Source: an uncultured Ruminococcus sp. (GTDB lineage Bacteria; Bacillota; Clostridia; Lachnospirales; Lachnospiraceae). From it: DNA of 44,249 nucleotides. A program made the position numbers and the translations under genes. This document shows, piece after piece, positions 23,418 through 33,700 of the stretch. The stretch lies in assembly GCA_900553885.1 (NCBI GenBank), contig USFD01000017.1, positions 1 through 44,249 on the forward strand, in the 5' to 3' direction. The notes under the pieces were generated by a model. That model was not told where the DNA came from. It ran no database searches and was given only the letters and a program-made list of their open reading frames with translations. The number at the start of each line of letters is the position of its first letter. The first letter of the stretch is position 1.

Positions 23418-26400
23418 TTATTTTCTTTTCTTTCTGACCGTAACCACCGCGGAAGCTCCTGCTGCCATCGCCGCCATTACAGCAGCGGCAATCCACAGTC
23501 CTACAGGAGTCGTATCCCCTGTCTGAGCTGCTTTTCCGGAATCCGCACTCTGATTATTCTGTGTGTTGTTCTGCGGATCCGCATTCTGGCTGTCATTCAC
23601 ATCCTGCCCGCTTCCATCCGGCTGTCCGTTATTTCCTGCAGGATCTTCTCCGTCCGGACGTTCGCTGCCGCCCGGCTGATTCTCATCTCCGCCCGGCGCC
23701 GGCTGCTCTTCTTCTGCAGGAAGGATCTCGGAGCGGTCGCGTACTCTCAGACGGTTGCCCTCCGCGTCATGGGAAACAAATCCCACAGCGCTGATATAAG
23801 CTCCGTCCTGTACGAACTCTTCCAGAGCCTGTGACGTCTCGTCGGAATATCCGATATAGCCGTCAATGAATACCCGGCAGCTCTCGCCGCTGTCATCCCG
23901 GACCGTAATGCTCTCCACAATACCGCCTGCAAGTGTAAAGTCAACAACCCTTCCTTTCACCCGCACAAGTTTTCCGAAGTTGGTATCATAGTCATTTGCT
24001 TCTTTTGTCGTCACATCTGTGATCACTACGTCCTTACTGCCTTCCAGCACAGTCACGGATATGGCTGACAGCTGTTTGTCCCCGATGTACTCGCTGACGG
24101 AGCCGGTCACCTGTACCTGGTCGCCCCGGCGGATATTGCTGTCGTCAATAGGGAATACATTGATTCCGTTGCCTTCGTCATCCTGAATGTAGATGGTATT
24201 GAAGAATGCGTTTCCGCTCTCGGCTGTTCCGTTTGCCACGGTTCCGATTACAGTGAACACTTCTCCGTCCTGACCTGCACGCGCCTCCTGGATGGTGCTG
24301 ATCTCCGGCTCGACTTTCACATCACTCAGAAGATTCTGCGCCATGATGCCGTTTGCGTAGGATACCTGATCTTCCGCTGACACTTCAAAGTTGGAGCAGA
24401 ATACAGTGCCGCACGCATAGACACGTCCGCTGCCTACCGCCTCTGTAGCCATGGATACAACTTCGCCCTTCGGCACAACCGCCGTGGACGCATCGTAAGG
24501 AGCACTGTAGCTCAATACCGGTTTTTCATGTCCCTGGGCCGGGGCCTTGCTGTTGATGGAGTAGGTCGTGTCATGTCCGTATACAATCGCCTCACCCTCT
24601 CCTACACTGACAGAGCATCCGGAGTAGGAGCTGTATGCAAGCCCGGATTCCGCTACGCCTTCCAGAATACTCCGGACCGCCGGGTCCGTGCTGTCATAGT
24701 TGAAATCGTCGAAATACAGTCTGTACGGCTGTCCGCCGTTTTCGTCCTGATCGATCAGCTCGTCGTCATTGATCCGCATGGTAGATCCCATGCCTTCCAG
24801 CAGTTTATTAGCCTGCTCGTAGGATGTATAAGGCAGTCCGCTGTTGGCGTCCTGATAATCTGCCAGGCCGCATACTACAACAGTTCCGCCGCCGTTTACA
24901 TAATCGCTGACTGCATCGACAAACTCATCCTCAAATACACTGGGCTGTGCCTCTCCGGTATAATCGCTTGTATATTTCAGCGGCGCGGAGATCACGAAGA
25001 GAGATACATCCTGCAGCATCTCCGGAGTTACTTCCTCGCCCGGCTGTACGATCTTCACCTGGATATTGTCTGAAGTTCCCATATTGATAAAGTTGGTCAT
25101 ATTTCCGGAATAGTATCCGTTCACATAGTCATTGTAATGCGTTCCGTCTATCAGCACTTTTGTGGCAATGGACGGGTCGGAAACGCTCAGCTTGAGCACA
25201 TCCGTAAAGGTGTATTCTTCTCCTCCGACCAGGGCTTTCATTTCGGCGTTGATATTGAATCCGCCTGCCTGATCCGCTGTGTACGGGAAAGAATACGCAA
25301 AGGAGCCTCTCGCGCTGATCACACCGTTATCACCGATCTGTGATACATCCGCTGTGTGGAACGGCTCTGTCTGTCCTTCCATTGTATAAGTCAGTGATGT
25401 CACAGTCATATCATCACTCAGGTTATTGAAGATCTGGCTGGAGATATTGATCTCGTCTCCCCGGATCGGCATAGCCACGTCACTGGATGTATTGGAGATT
25501 CCTGCATTTACGCTCTCTCCTGTCCATACCGGTGCAGTCACTGCGATCTGCTTGTCAGCCTGGGTAATTCTCAGATAATAATATCCGTAACCTGTGGAAA
25601 GGTTATTAAATTCTACTGTAGCGCTGCCGCCTGTAAATGTCTTCTCCGCCAGCGTCTGGCCTCCGTTTACGATAACCTCCACTTTGGTCTCGCCAGTGGT
25701 GTCTGTGGGGTCGGATATTTCCGCTTTGATATTGATCTCGTCCTGCTCGTCAAGGATCGACCCCATTGCATTTCCGTTGAGGGAATACAGGATAGAGAGA
25801 TCATTGTCCTCTGTGGCATATACACGGTAGTTCTTCATTGCGTCGTAAATCGCATCCTCAGAAAGTCCGTCGGAGAGCACAACGCTTCTTGCCGTGTTGG
25901 AGTCGCCCCAGTTGCCTTTGTGGTTGTCCTGATTGTTGGTCGGAGCCACATGCCATCCCTTGTCGAGGGCTCTTGTGTAATAGCTGTAGGACGGGAAATA
26001 TCCCGAGCTTCCGATGGCTCCCTCTCCGTTTCCAACCTCAATCAGCGTCATCTGATTATCGATAACCGGATCATAGAGAGCGAAATCCATGAAATCACCG
26101 AACGTATCTCCCGGATGGTTGAACTGGGAGATGGTCTCCGGATTCTCATTCAGGGTATTATAGTAAGCTTCCAGCACTTCATAGTTGTCGCCTTTTTTGT
26201 AAGGCGCCGCGTTTCTGTTTTCAAATCCTTCCGAATTAAATGTATTAATATGTCCCGGTGCTCCGCCGGACCATGTCATCTCAAATCCGTAGATTCCTAC
26301 GAAATCGCCTTCCTGTGCTGTGATGGCTCTTGCGCCCTCACGTCCCTCTCTCCAGGAAGCATTTACTTCCTCGGCATTCTCATCGCCAAGGTGTGTAGTA

Positions 26401-28202
26401 CCTGCTGCCGGCAGTCCGCTCTGCCCTTCAAAGGAGTTGGAGTGGTCTGTCAGTGCAAGGAAATCGAGATTCTCCACATTGGCCGCGTGCTCAAACGCCT
26501 GCTCCACCGTGCCTGTTCCGTCAGAAAGGTTTGTATGGGCGTGCAGCTGTCCGAAATACAGGCCGTAATCCTCGATCATCATAGGTGCCTTATAGGTAAA
26601 GGTATAAACCTCGCCTGTCTGCGCCTCCCCATCACCGGTCTGCGGAATATATGCCAGCGCCTTTACAATAATCGGCTTATTCCTCTCCGGTGTAGCTGTG
26701 ATCTCCAGAGGCTCTGAGTAGAGCTGCTCTGCATTTCCCGCCTCCGGATCCGCCGGCTCTGTTCCGTCTGTATTCATTGTGTAGTAAATTTCCACGCCGC
26801 CGGCTGCTTCCAGAGTGATCTTCTGTCCTTCCACCACGCTGGCGCCGCTCTTCGGAGACGCTTCCACCTCAAGTCCTTCTACTGCAGATGGCTCATCCGG
26901 CTCGTCAGATCCTCCGGGAACATCCGTCACTTTATAGAAAGCCAGCGCAAACATGCCTTCACTGCCTTCCGCGATATTGTAGTACGCGCTCCAGTTTCCG
27001 TTGCTGTCGTACCATTCCATATATGCATTACGGACTGTATTTTTCACATAATAAAGTCCGCTGCCTGCGTCCTCGAGAACCCACTTGTCATTTTTTTCAC
27101 CCAGCGGCATGCTGCTGAAGGTGTCGCCCATGCCAATATTCTGACCGTCATGAGAAAAACTGTAAGTTCCGTCCCCGTTATCTGTTACAGTCCAGACATC
27201 CATATCCGTATACCCGGAAAGTGTGCCATCGCTGTTTACTGTCACATCCGTTCCCTGGTTGTAGTAGCTGCCGCCATAGTCAGCGGAAAGGGCTTTGTTA
27301 TATGCCGGCGCATAGATCACAACCTGGTCACCGTCTTCAGGCAGGGTTCCCTCTTCTCCGCTGTCGGAAACAGTGTACTGCAGTGTCTGCACCGCGCTGT
27401 ACACACCGTCCAGTACTGCCGCGGCTTTCAGCGTGCAGTCTTCGGTAATGACAGGCATATTGTCCGCGCTGTAGAGCTCCCGCGCCTCATTTGTCTCATC
27501 TGCAGGGTCGCTTCCGTCCAGCGTGAAGTAAATCTGTGCTCCGGACGTGGATGTAGTCAGTGTAACTGCTGTTCCGGAAGCCACCTCTCCCGCCTGAGGA
27601 GTCGCCTGGGGCGCTGCTACCGTGCCTTCAGAGGTGCCGCCGGTTTCTTCCTTATAAAGAGTAAACTCTGACGGATACCCGCCGGGATTTCCGCTTACGG
27701 TTGTGGTTTTATAGGCCCGGAATTTATTCTGGCTGCTTCTGTTGCTTGCCAGAACAACCGTGTCCTCTCCCTGGCCGCTGAATGTAAACTTTCCGTCCGT
27801 ACATTCCCATTTCCACTGATACTCTGTATCTGATATCTTAATTCCGTTGTTATTTCCGCCTGACGGCGCGATAAACTTCCCGTCAGAATCTTTAATCGTA
27901 GCAGCATCTGCCGTCACCGCGATCTCCCAGACTGTTTCATCTGCCGGAGCTGCCACAGTATCTCCCAGATCTGTCCCGAGTTCCGCCGCCGGAAGCCAGT
28001 TATTGTCAAATTTCTGCGGCGTGTACCCGGTATCTGTCACCATAACATAGCGGCCCGTAGTAAAGTCTTCTTCCGCAATCTTAGTGAAAGAAGTCTCCGC
28101 CGCGGAAACCGTCTGCGCCGGCAACATGGATACAGCCATCAGAACCGCCATGCACAGGGCAGTCAATCTTGCCCCCAGTGCCGTTTTTCCCTTCTTTTTC
28201 AT
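23418..28202 (-). CDS. Large wall-anchored surface protein with PHP hydrolase domain
   Basis: A 1594-residue protein. ATG 28202 is chosen because AGGAGG lies 6 nt upstream. A signal peptide (to about VSAAE) is followed by an N-terminal beta-rich region and two chitobiase/HEX C-terminal-like domains (AQIYFTLDGSDP; VEIYYTMNTDG). The PHP domain starts near residue 545 with LYFGQLH554-A-H-TNLSDGTGT and ALTDHSNSF, as in CehA/McbA-type metal-dependent phosphoesterases. Later regions are Ig-like, GATase1-like (VLIDGTHYNDYV...GGGTVVVCG) and an OB-fold segment (VFTVIGTVANG...GDQVQVTGSVSEYIG). The C-terminus has a Pro/Gly/Asn-rich wall spanner, AQTGDTT, a membrane helix and RKKRK. Probably a secreted phosphodiesterase; substrate unknown. 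Confidence 0.85.
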   Translation of the reverse strand: MKKKGKTALGARLTALCMAVLMAVSMLPAQTVSAAETSFTKIAEEDFTTGRYVMVTDTGYTPQKFDNNWLPAAELGTDLGDTVAAPADETVWEIAVTADAATIKDSDGKFIAPSGGNNNGIKISDTEYQWKWECTDGKFTFSGQGEDTVVLASNRSSQNKFRAYKTTTVSGNPGGYPSEFTLYKEETGGTSEGTVAAPQATPQAGEVASGTAVTLTTSTSGAQIYFTLDGSDPADETNEARELYSADNMPVITEDCTLKAAAVLDGVYSAVQTLQYTVSDSGEEGTLPEDGDQVVIYAPAYNKALSADYGGSYYNQGTDVTVNSDGTLSGYTDMDVWTVTDNGDGTYSFSHDGQNIGMGDTFSSMPLGEKNDKWVLEDAGSGLYYVKNTVRNAYMEWYDSNGNWSAYYNIAEGSEGMFALAFYKVTDVPGGSDEPDEPSAVEGLEVEASPKSGASVVEGQKITLEAAGGVEIYYTMNTDGTEPADPEAGNAEQLYSEPLEITATPERNKPIIVKALAYIPQTGDGEAQTGEVYTFTYKAPMMIEDYGLYFGQLHAHTNLSDGTGTVEQAFEHAANVENLDFLALTDHSNSFEGQSGLPAAGTTHLGDENAEEVNASWREGREGARAITAQEGDFVGIYGFEMTWSGGAPGHINTFNSEGFENRNAAPYKKGDNYEVLEAYYNTLNENPETISQFNHPGDTFGDFMDFALYDPVIDNQMTLIEVGNGEGAIGSSGYFPSYSYYTRALDKGWHVAPTNNQDNHKGNWGDSNTARSVVLSDGLSEDAIYDAMKNYRVYATEDNDLSILYSLNGNAMGSILDEQDEINIKAEISDPTDTTGETKVEVIVNGGQTLAEKTFTGGSATVEFNNLSTGYGYYYLRITQADKQIAVTAPVWTGESVNAGISNTSSDVAMPIRGDEINISSQIFNNLSDDMTVTSLTYTMEGQTEPFHTADVSQIGDNGVISARGSFAYSFPYTADQAGGFNINAEMKALVGGEEYTFTDVLKLSVSDPSIATKVLIDGTHYNDYVNGYYSGNMTNFINMGTSDNIQVKIVQPGEEVTPEMLQDVSLFVISAPLKYTSDYTGEAQPSVFEDEFVDAVSDYVNGGGTVVVCGLADYQDANSGLPYTSYEQANKLLEGMGSTMRINDDELIDQDENGGQPYRLYFDDFNYDSTDPAVRSILEGVAESGLAYSSYSGCSVSVGEGEAIVYGHDTTYSINSKAPAQGHEKPVLSYSAPYDASTAVVPKGEVVSMATEAVGSGRVYACGTVFCSNFEVSAEDQVSYANGIMAQNLLSDVKVEPEISTIQEARAGQDGEVFTVIGTVANGTAESGNAFFNTIYIQDDEGNGINVFPIDDSNIRRGDQVQVTGSVSEYIGDKQLSAISVTVLEGSKDVVITDVTTKEANDYDTNFGKLVRVKGRVVDFTLAGGIVESITVRDDSGESCRVFIDGYIGYSDETSQALEEFVQDGAYISAVGFVSHDAEGNRLRVRDRSEILPAEEEQPAPGGDENQPGGSERPDGEDPAGNNGQPDGSGQDVNDSQNADPQNNTQNNQSADSGKAAQTGDTTPVGLWIAAAVMAAMAAGASAVVTVRKKRK

Positions 28203-28270
28203 CTTCATCCTCCTGTTCTGAAAAATAAATATATTGCTTCGGCGCCGTTCTATTTCCGGCGCCATCTATA

Positions 28271-29449
28271 TTAAACTCTCTGCTTTTTCCCAAGCGCCAT
28301 AAGCCTTGCACTGATAAAAGCCACGAGAGGAACGGTCAGCAGAATTCCGATAGATCCGGCTACGCTCTGTACTACCTCCAGAGCAATAGAATCGGTATTA
28401 ATCAGCTGGAGAAACGGAATATCATACATCTGCACCAGAATCAGCATGTTGAGAGAAGAACCGGCGAAAGCCAGAATCAGTGTATTCGCCATAGTTCCCA
28501 TAGCATCCTTTCCGATCTGCATTCCCGAGCGGAAAAGACTGCCTGCGGAAGCATCCGGATTCTGTTCCTTCATCTCCCATACGGATGACGCAATACCAAG
28601 CGCCACATCCATCACCGCTCCCAGCGCGGAAATCAGAACACCGCACACCAGCAGGCCGCTGATTTTCAGCCCCTCATCCGCCCCGTAGAGGATCAGGTTT
28701 TCCGCCTCCTGCATATTGAAGCCGTTCATAGGGGAAAGGAACCCGACCCCGGCCGCGGCAATACCCGATACCAGAACGCCGCCCACACAGCCGCAGACTG
28801 CGCAGAATGTTTTCTTCGAATATCCGTTTAAGAAGATCAGCCCCGCGGCCGCTGATACAGCTGACACAGCAATAGTTACCGGTATTGCAGGGAGGCCCTG
28901 AAGTAGACAGGGAATCAGGATAAACCAGATACACGCAAGAGTAAGCAGCAGTCCTGCCAGAGCCCCCAGACCTTTCTTTCCGCCCAGCGCCGCCAGCAGG
29001 ATAAAGAAGACGAGCAGGAAGCCGCCCAGAACAATTCCTCTGTCATAATTAAAGACAGATGCATAATAGGAACCATCCTCGTCTGTCATAATCCGTACAA
29101 TCACCCGGTCCCCCTGTTCCACATCCACGTTAAAAAGCGCACTCATGTAGTTGGTCACGGTCATAATCTCATCTTTGTGATCTCCTGAGAGGATCTGAAT
29201 TTCCAGTTCCTGGTCTCCCACGCGCCGGCCTTCTGCGTTATCAAAATCTTCCTGAGCATGATCCGATAAAACCGCCGTCACCTTTGCCGGAGCATAGACC
29301 ATCCGGCTGGAATCTGTGGCAGTCTCACCGCCCTTTGGCCGGTTTATCCACAAAGCAGTCCCCGCCAGAAGAGCCAGGACAATAAGCATGGGCAGCGCCC
29401 GCATAAACATATGTAAAAGTCTGTCTTTTGTTATTTTTTTCTCTTTCAT
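28271..29449 (-). CDS. YibE/F family membrane protein
   Basis: A 392-residue protein with one N-terminal helix, an extracellular beta-rich domain (about 45-140, ELEIQILSGDHKDEIMTVTNYM) and about seven further helices. The family core is ALGAVMDVALGIASSVWEMKEQNPDAS and GMQIGKDAMGTMANTLILAFAGSSL. YibE/F proteins are predicted transporters or permeases of unknown substrate. ATG 29449 is chosen for AAGGA 7 nt upstream; the longer frame has no site. It is 68 bp upstream of the PHP gene on the same strand, so the two are probably cotranscribed. Its upstream region contains the left copy of the 31-bp direct repeat. Confidence 0.9.
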   Translation of the reverse strand: MKEKKITKDRLLHMFMRALPMLIVLALLAGTALWINRPKGGETATDSSRMVYAPAKVTAVLSDHAQEDFDNAEGRRVGDQELEIQILSGDHKDEIMTVTNYMSALFNVDVEQGDRVIVRIMTDEDGSYYASVFNYDRGIVLGGFLLVFFILLAALGGKKGLGALAGLLLTLACIWFILIPCLLQGLPAIPVTIAVSAVSAAAGLIFLNGYSKKTFCAVCGCVGGVLVSGIAAAGVGFLSPMNGFNMQEAENLILYGADEGLKISGLLVCGVLISALGAVMDVALGIASSVWEMKEQNPDASAGSLFRSGMQIGKDAMGTMANTLILAFAGSSLNMLILVQMYDIPFLQLINTDSIALEVVQSVAGSIGILLTVPLVAFISARLMALGKKQRV

Positions 29450-29499
29450 TTCCGAATCCTTCCCTATTAAACTCAGGAAAATATTGTAATGAAACACTG

Positions 29500-29530
29500 T
29501 TAAATACTTAATGGAATTTCTGTGAAGTCA
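29500..29530. repeat. Left copy of 31-bp imperfect direct repeat
   Basis: This 31-bp sequence matches 36094-36124 at 27 of 31 positions, with all four differences transitions. Weaker A/T-rich similarity continues for about 20 bp to the right. It lies between the YibE/F gene and the serine recombinase. Its minus strand includes TTGACT, a possible -35 for the YibE/F gene. Confidence 0.75.
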
Positions 29531-29704
29531 AGATTAAATAAAAAAAAAGAAATGTTAAAACAAAGCAAAGAATTTCCTGCGAAAATATCCCCCATACGCT
29601 TCGGATGGAACATATTTTTTCTTTCAGCCTGATGCGGTGCGAAACCGCCATTCTATATAAAATATTTCTTATGGAAATACTAAGAACCAGAGGAGGAATA
29701 ATTG

Positions 29705-30301
29705 ATGGAACCAACAATATTTGGATATATACGAGTATCTACAAAAGAACAATGCGAGGACCGGCAGATTATAGCCCTTAGGGAATTTCCGGTACAGGAT
29801 GACAAAATCTTCATGGATAAGCTCAGCGGGAAGGATTTTAACCGCCCGCAATATAAAAAACTTCTGCGTAAGCTGAAACAGGGCGACATTCTGGTAATAA
29901 AATCCATTGACCGCCTGGGGCGCAATTATGATGAAATTCTGAATCAGTGGCGGATCATAACCAAAGAAAAGCAGGCCGACATTGTGGTGCTGGATATGCC
30001 CCTTTTAGATACCAGGCACACGGGAAAAGATCTGACCGGCACCTTTGTAGCGGATCTTGTTCTGCAGATTCTCTCCTATGTGGCTCAGACCGAGAGAGAA
30101 AATATCCGCCAGCGGCAGATGGAAGGAATCGCCGCCGCTAAACTTCGCGGCGTACAGTTTGGCCGGCCGCGCAAACCGATACCGGAGAGCTTTTATTTTC
30201 TGAAAGAACAATGGGAAAATCGGGTAATTAGTTCCCGGCAGGCAGCAAAGGGACTTCATATCGCTCAGGACACCTTCCTTCGCTGGGTACGCGAACAGTA
30301 A
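29705..30301 (+). CDS. Serine recombinase (resolvase/invertase family)
   Basis: A 198-residue small serine recombinase. The nucleophile serine is in GYIRVSTKEQ near residue 11. Catalytic-domain motifs include KSIDRLGRNYDEI and LVLQILSYVAQTERENIRQRQMEGIAAAK. A C-terminal HTH_7 DNA-binding domain (SSRQAAKGLHIAQDTFLRWV) follows GRPRK. Such proteins cut and rejoin two sites for resolution or inversion. ATG 29705 follows GAGGAGG; TTG 29702 is a possible alternative. It sits just inside the left 31-bp repeat, next to an adhesin gene, so it may move or have moved the 29.5-36.1 kb segment. No long inverted repeats suggesting an invertible promoter were found beside it. Confidence 0.93.
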   Translation: MEPTIFGYIRVSTKEQCEDRQIIALREFPVQDDKIFMDKLSGKDFNRPQYKKLLRKLKQGDILVIKSIDRLGRNYDEILNQWRIITKEKQADIVVLDMPLLDTRHTGKDLTGTFVADLVLQILSYVAQTERENIRQRQMEGIAAAKLRGVQFGRPRKPIPESFYFLKEQWENRVISSRQAAKGLHIAQDTFLRWVREQ

Positions 30302-30575
30302 ATCATGCTGCACAGCAGGAAAAAGTAGGAAATATCGGTCAGAGCTGCGTACATATTTTTTTGTATATTTGGGTAACGATTTGAGCAGTGTAAACTGCAA
30401 TACACGCTTCCTGAACATACAGTTCTATTATACTCTTTCCGATCGAAAAAGTCTGCTTTTTCGGTCGTGACAAAGCCGGAAAGCACTTTTTTGACAGTAA
30501 AGATAGAGGCTGCCATGAAAAAGTGAGGGCATTTTGTCAATTCCTGCCCTCAGGCAGAAAAGGTGGTGAGAAAAG
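30302..30575. other. Non-coding gap with hairpins, upstream of the adhesin
   Basis: No gene seen. It holds a hairpin CGATCGAAAAA/TTTTTCGGTCG (about 30441-30468), a TTGACA box (30491-30496) lacking a good -10, and an exact 8-bp inverted repeat TGAGGGCA/TGCCCTCA (30524-30531 and 30545-30552) just before the ribosome-binding site of the small ORF at 30576. It probably contains the adhesin promoter, which cannot be fixed by eye. Confidence 0.45.
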
Positions 30576-30764
30576 ATGTGTAGTATAATGTCGTACTCCA
30601 CAGGACTTTCGGTGACTCTGAGAGCGAAGGCCGGACGTATGTATCTGCCGGGTCTTCACAATCCGGGACTTCCTCTGGTAATTCAGCATCATCTGCGGCG
30701 GATTTACCGGAAGGGTTACTCCCTTTGGGAGCGGAAACAATATCCGATCGAATGGAAAGAGTAA
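30576..30764 (+). CDS. Possible 62-residue leader protein ahead of the adhesin
   Basis: A basic small protein (MCSIMSYSTGLSVTLRAKAG, ending YSLWERKQYPIEWKE) with no signal peptide or known motif. AAGGTGG lies 9 nt before the ATG, and the stop is 17 bp before the adhesin start. Its position fits a translated leader. It could equally be a chance ORF in an mRNA leader; no homology is recognised. Confidence 0.35.
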   Translation: MCSIMSYSTGLSVTLRAKAGRMYLPGLHNPGLPLVIQHHLRRIYRKGYSLWERKQYPIEWKE

Positions 30765-30781
30765 AAGGAGGGCGAATCATT

Positions 30782-33700
30782 ATGAAAATAACAAAACGAC
30801 ACAGAACAGGGGGGCGGATTCTGGCGCTTCTGATGTCCTGTTGTCTGCTTTCCGGAGTTTTTCCCGGAACAGTAACCGCGGCAGATGATACGGAGAAAGA
30901 AGCGCTTGTCTTAGATAAATGGGTAGATAAAACCGAGGACGGCTTTAAGCTGACTCTGGAAAGCTACGCTACAGGCAGTGATGAGACGATCACGACAGAG
31001 CCGGTTCCTCTGGATATTGTTCTTGTGCTGGACGAATCCGGCTCCATGGCTGATGTTCTTATTAATGGATGTAACAATGAAAACGGGACGGACGTAAATG
31101 TTACGCCAAGAGGTCATTTAGCCGACGGAGTCACATTAGACGAATCACAGATGGATCGTCTGCTTTTCGTCGGACACAAGGTATTTAGCGGCAATGTCGA
31201 TACCAGCAAAACATATACCGTTGTCTATCCTGCCGATGGCACAATGAGGGACATCTACTATTGCGCAGAATGCGGGGCATGGTACTCAAATACAAATCAC
31301 AAAGACCATCCTAATATTGCAAAGTGGATTCCTTTTGACGCTGAGAACGGAACACCGACAGAAGTTCATGAGGATGGTAACTGGACATGTAATGTTCAGT
31401 TCTATGAGCGCTGTGGGCAAACCGGCCGGGACTTGCTGCAGAAGGCATTGGGAAGCTTCCTTGAAACCCTGTATGAAGCATCCAATCCTGATGGTGAGGA
31501 ACAGGTGGAAAACCGGGTTGCCATTGTAGGTTACGGAATGGGCGCTTCCTATATTAATACTGACGGGAAGCGGACCCAGGTGTACGCTGATCCAGGCAAT
31601 GGACCGGGAGGCGATCCGGTTACCGGGTCTGGCACATCCGCAGCAAACGCATGGTGTGATGTCTCTGAAATGGAGAAAGACAGCATCACTACATGGGTGA
31701 ATGGAGTTCACGCGGAGGGGTCAACGCCTACCCATCTGGGCATCGAGGCTGCAGAGCTTGCCTTTGAGAATGCGCCTGCAACAGAGGATAAAAACCGCGC
31801 CAAGGTAATGATCCTCTTCACGGACGGCACCCCCGGCGCAGACTATAACAACTACGGCCCCGGTTCATCCCAGTATCCTGACTGGGTGACACCCGGCATC
31901 AAGTCGGCAAAAGCAATGAAAGACGACGGTGTAACGATCTACTCCGTGGGTCTGTTCCCTTCAGCCGACGGCTATAATGCTGAAAAGATATCCTATAATG
32001 TGGAAGCAAACGGTCAGGGAACGCCGGGCTTTTTCGCAAACGCAAACTGCTTCCTGCACCTGGTGTCTTCCAATTATCCGGATGCGACCGGTGTTGCCGC
32101 CGGAGAGCGGGGAAGCTTGAGCGACGAATATGTTGAGGACGAGAACAGCTTTTATCTGGGTACCAGCGATGCGACACAGCTTGCCGGAATATTCGAACAG
32201 ATTTCCGAAGAGGTAACACCCGGTTCAACAACCGTCACACTGGATGAGACCGCTATCGTGAAGGACAAGATTACAAGCGATTTTCAGATCACTTATACGG
32301 ACAATGCAGCAAATGTGACTGCCTATACGATGAGTTATGCCGGTGATGACGACAACGGAAATATGCGCTGGACAAAAGACGAAGATAGCGTCAGCACCAT
32401 TGCCGATGCAAACAATCCGGACAAACTGCACATAAGTGTAAGCGGACAGACCGTATCGGTTACTAACTTCGATTTCGCGGAAAATTTTGTCCATATGCTC
32501 CATAAGGATGATGGCACCGATACTCCCCAGGGCAAAAAGCTGGTAGTCGAAATTGACATTGCGGCCACGGATGACTCTCAGGGAGGCCTCAAGCTGGCAA
32601 CCAATACAACAAACACGACTCGCACGGATAATGCCGGTATCTACGGCCCGGACAGCGACCAACCGGTAGCGGAGTTCCCGCTGCCCCATGTAGATCTCCC
32701 CACAACAGTAACAATTCAGAAAGTTGTGAAGGGAATCGAGAGTACAGAAGATTTCTCTTTTGAAGCCGAATATGTTGAGGCCGGGGATTATGAAAACATC
32801 ACCGCAGAAGAAAGCGGCAGTGCCAACGACAGCAACTATCTGCACCTGAAAGACGGCACGGATAAAACAGATACATTCACGCTGAAGGATGGCGGCACAC
32901 ATAAGCTTGAAAACGTGGAGGTAGGATCTTCTCTGACAATCAGTGAAACCGCCAAAGGCTGGATTCCTACAGTCACCACAAGTACGGGGACAGAGGCCTT
33001 AACCCCCGATGCCGACGGCAGCTATACCGTTACCGTCACACCAGGCATGCGTATCACCTTTACCAATAGGCCTGAAACCATTAATATCTCCGGATCCAAG
33101 ACGTGGGACGATGCTGACAACCAGGACGGAAAGCGTCCGGATTCTATTACCATCCGCCTCTATGCAGACGGAACAGAGCTGAAAGATAAAGCACTGACCG
33201 TAACTGCCGAAGATGGCTGGAAATGGAGCTTTACAGATCTTCCCAAGTATGCAGATGGTAAGGAAATCACCTATACCATCTCCGAGGATACTGTAGACGG
33301 CTACACACCCGCCTATTCGGATTTCAATGTTACCAATAGCTACACACCGGAACAGACCAGTGTCAAGGTAACAAAAGCATGGATGGATAACAACAATCAG
33401 GACGGCATCCGTCCGGAAAGCATTACTGTCAAGCTGCTGGCAAACGGCCAGGATACAGGGGAAAACCTTGTTCTCAGCGACGGCAACAACTGGACAGGTA
33501 CCTTTACCGGCCTGGACAAATATCAGAATGGAAAAGAAATTTCCTATACTGTCGAGGAAGTGACAGTAAATGGTTATGATACTGTGATTACCGGCGATGC
33601 TTCTACCGGCTTTGTGATTACCAACAGCCACACTCCGGCCACCACAGAGGTTTCCGGTTCCAAGACGTGGGATGACGCCGACAACCAGGACGGAAAACGT

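Noticed and set aside
29531..30782. Invertible (phase-variable) promoter controlled by the serine recombinase
   Set aside because: I looked for inverted repeats longer than about 10 bp on either side of the recombinase and upstream of the adhesin and found only short 8-11-bp hairpins. A computed search could still revise this.
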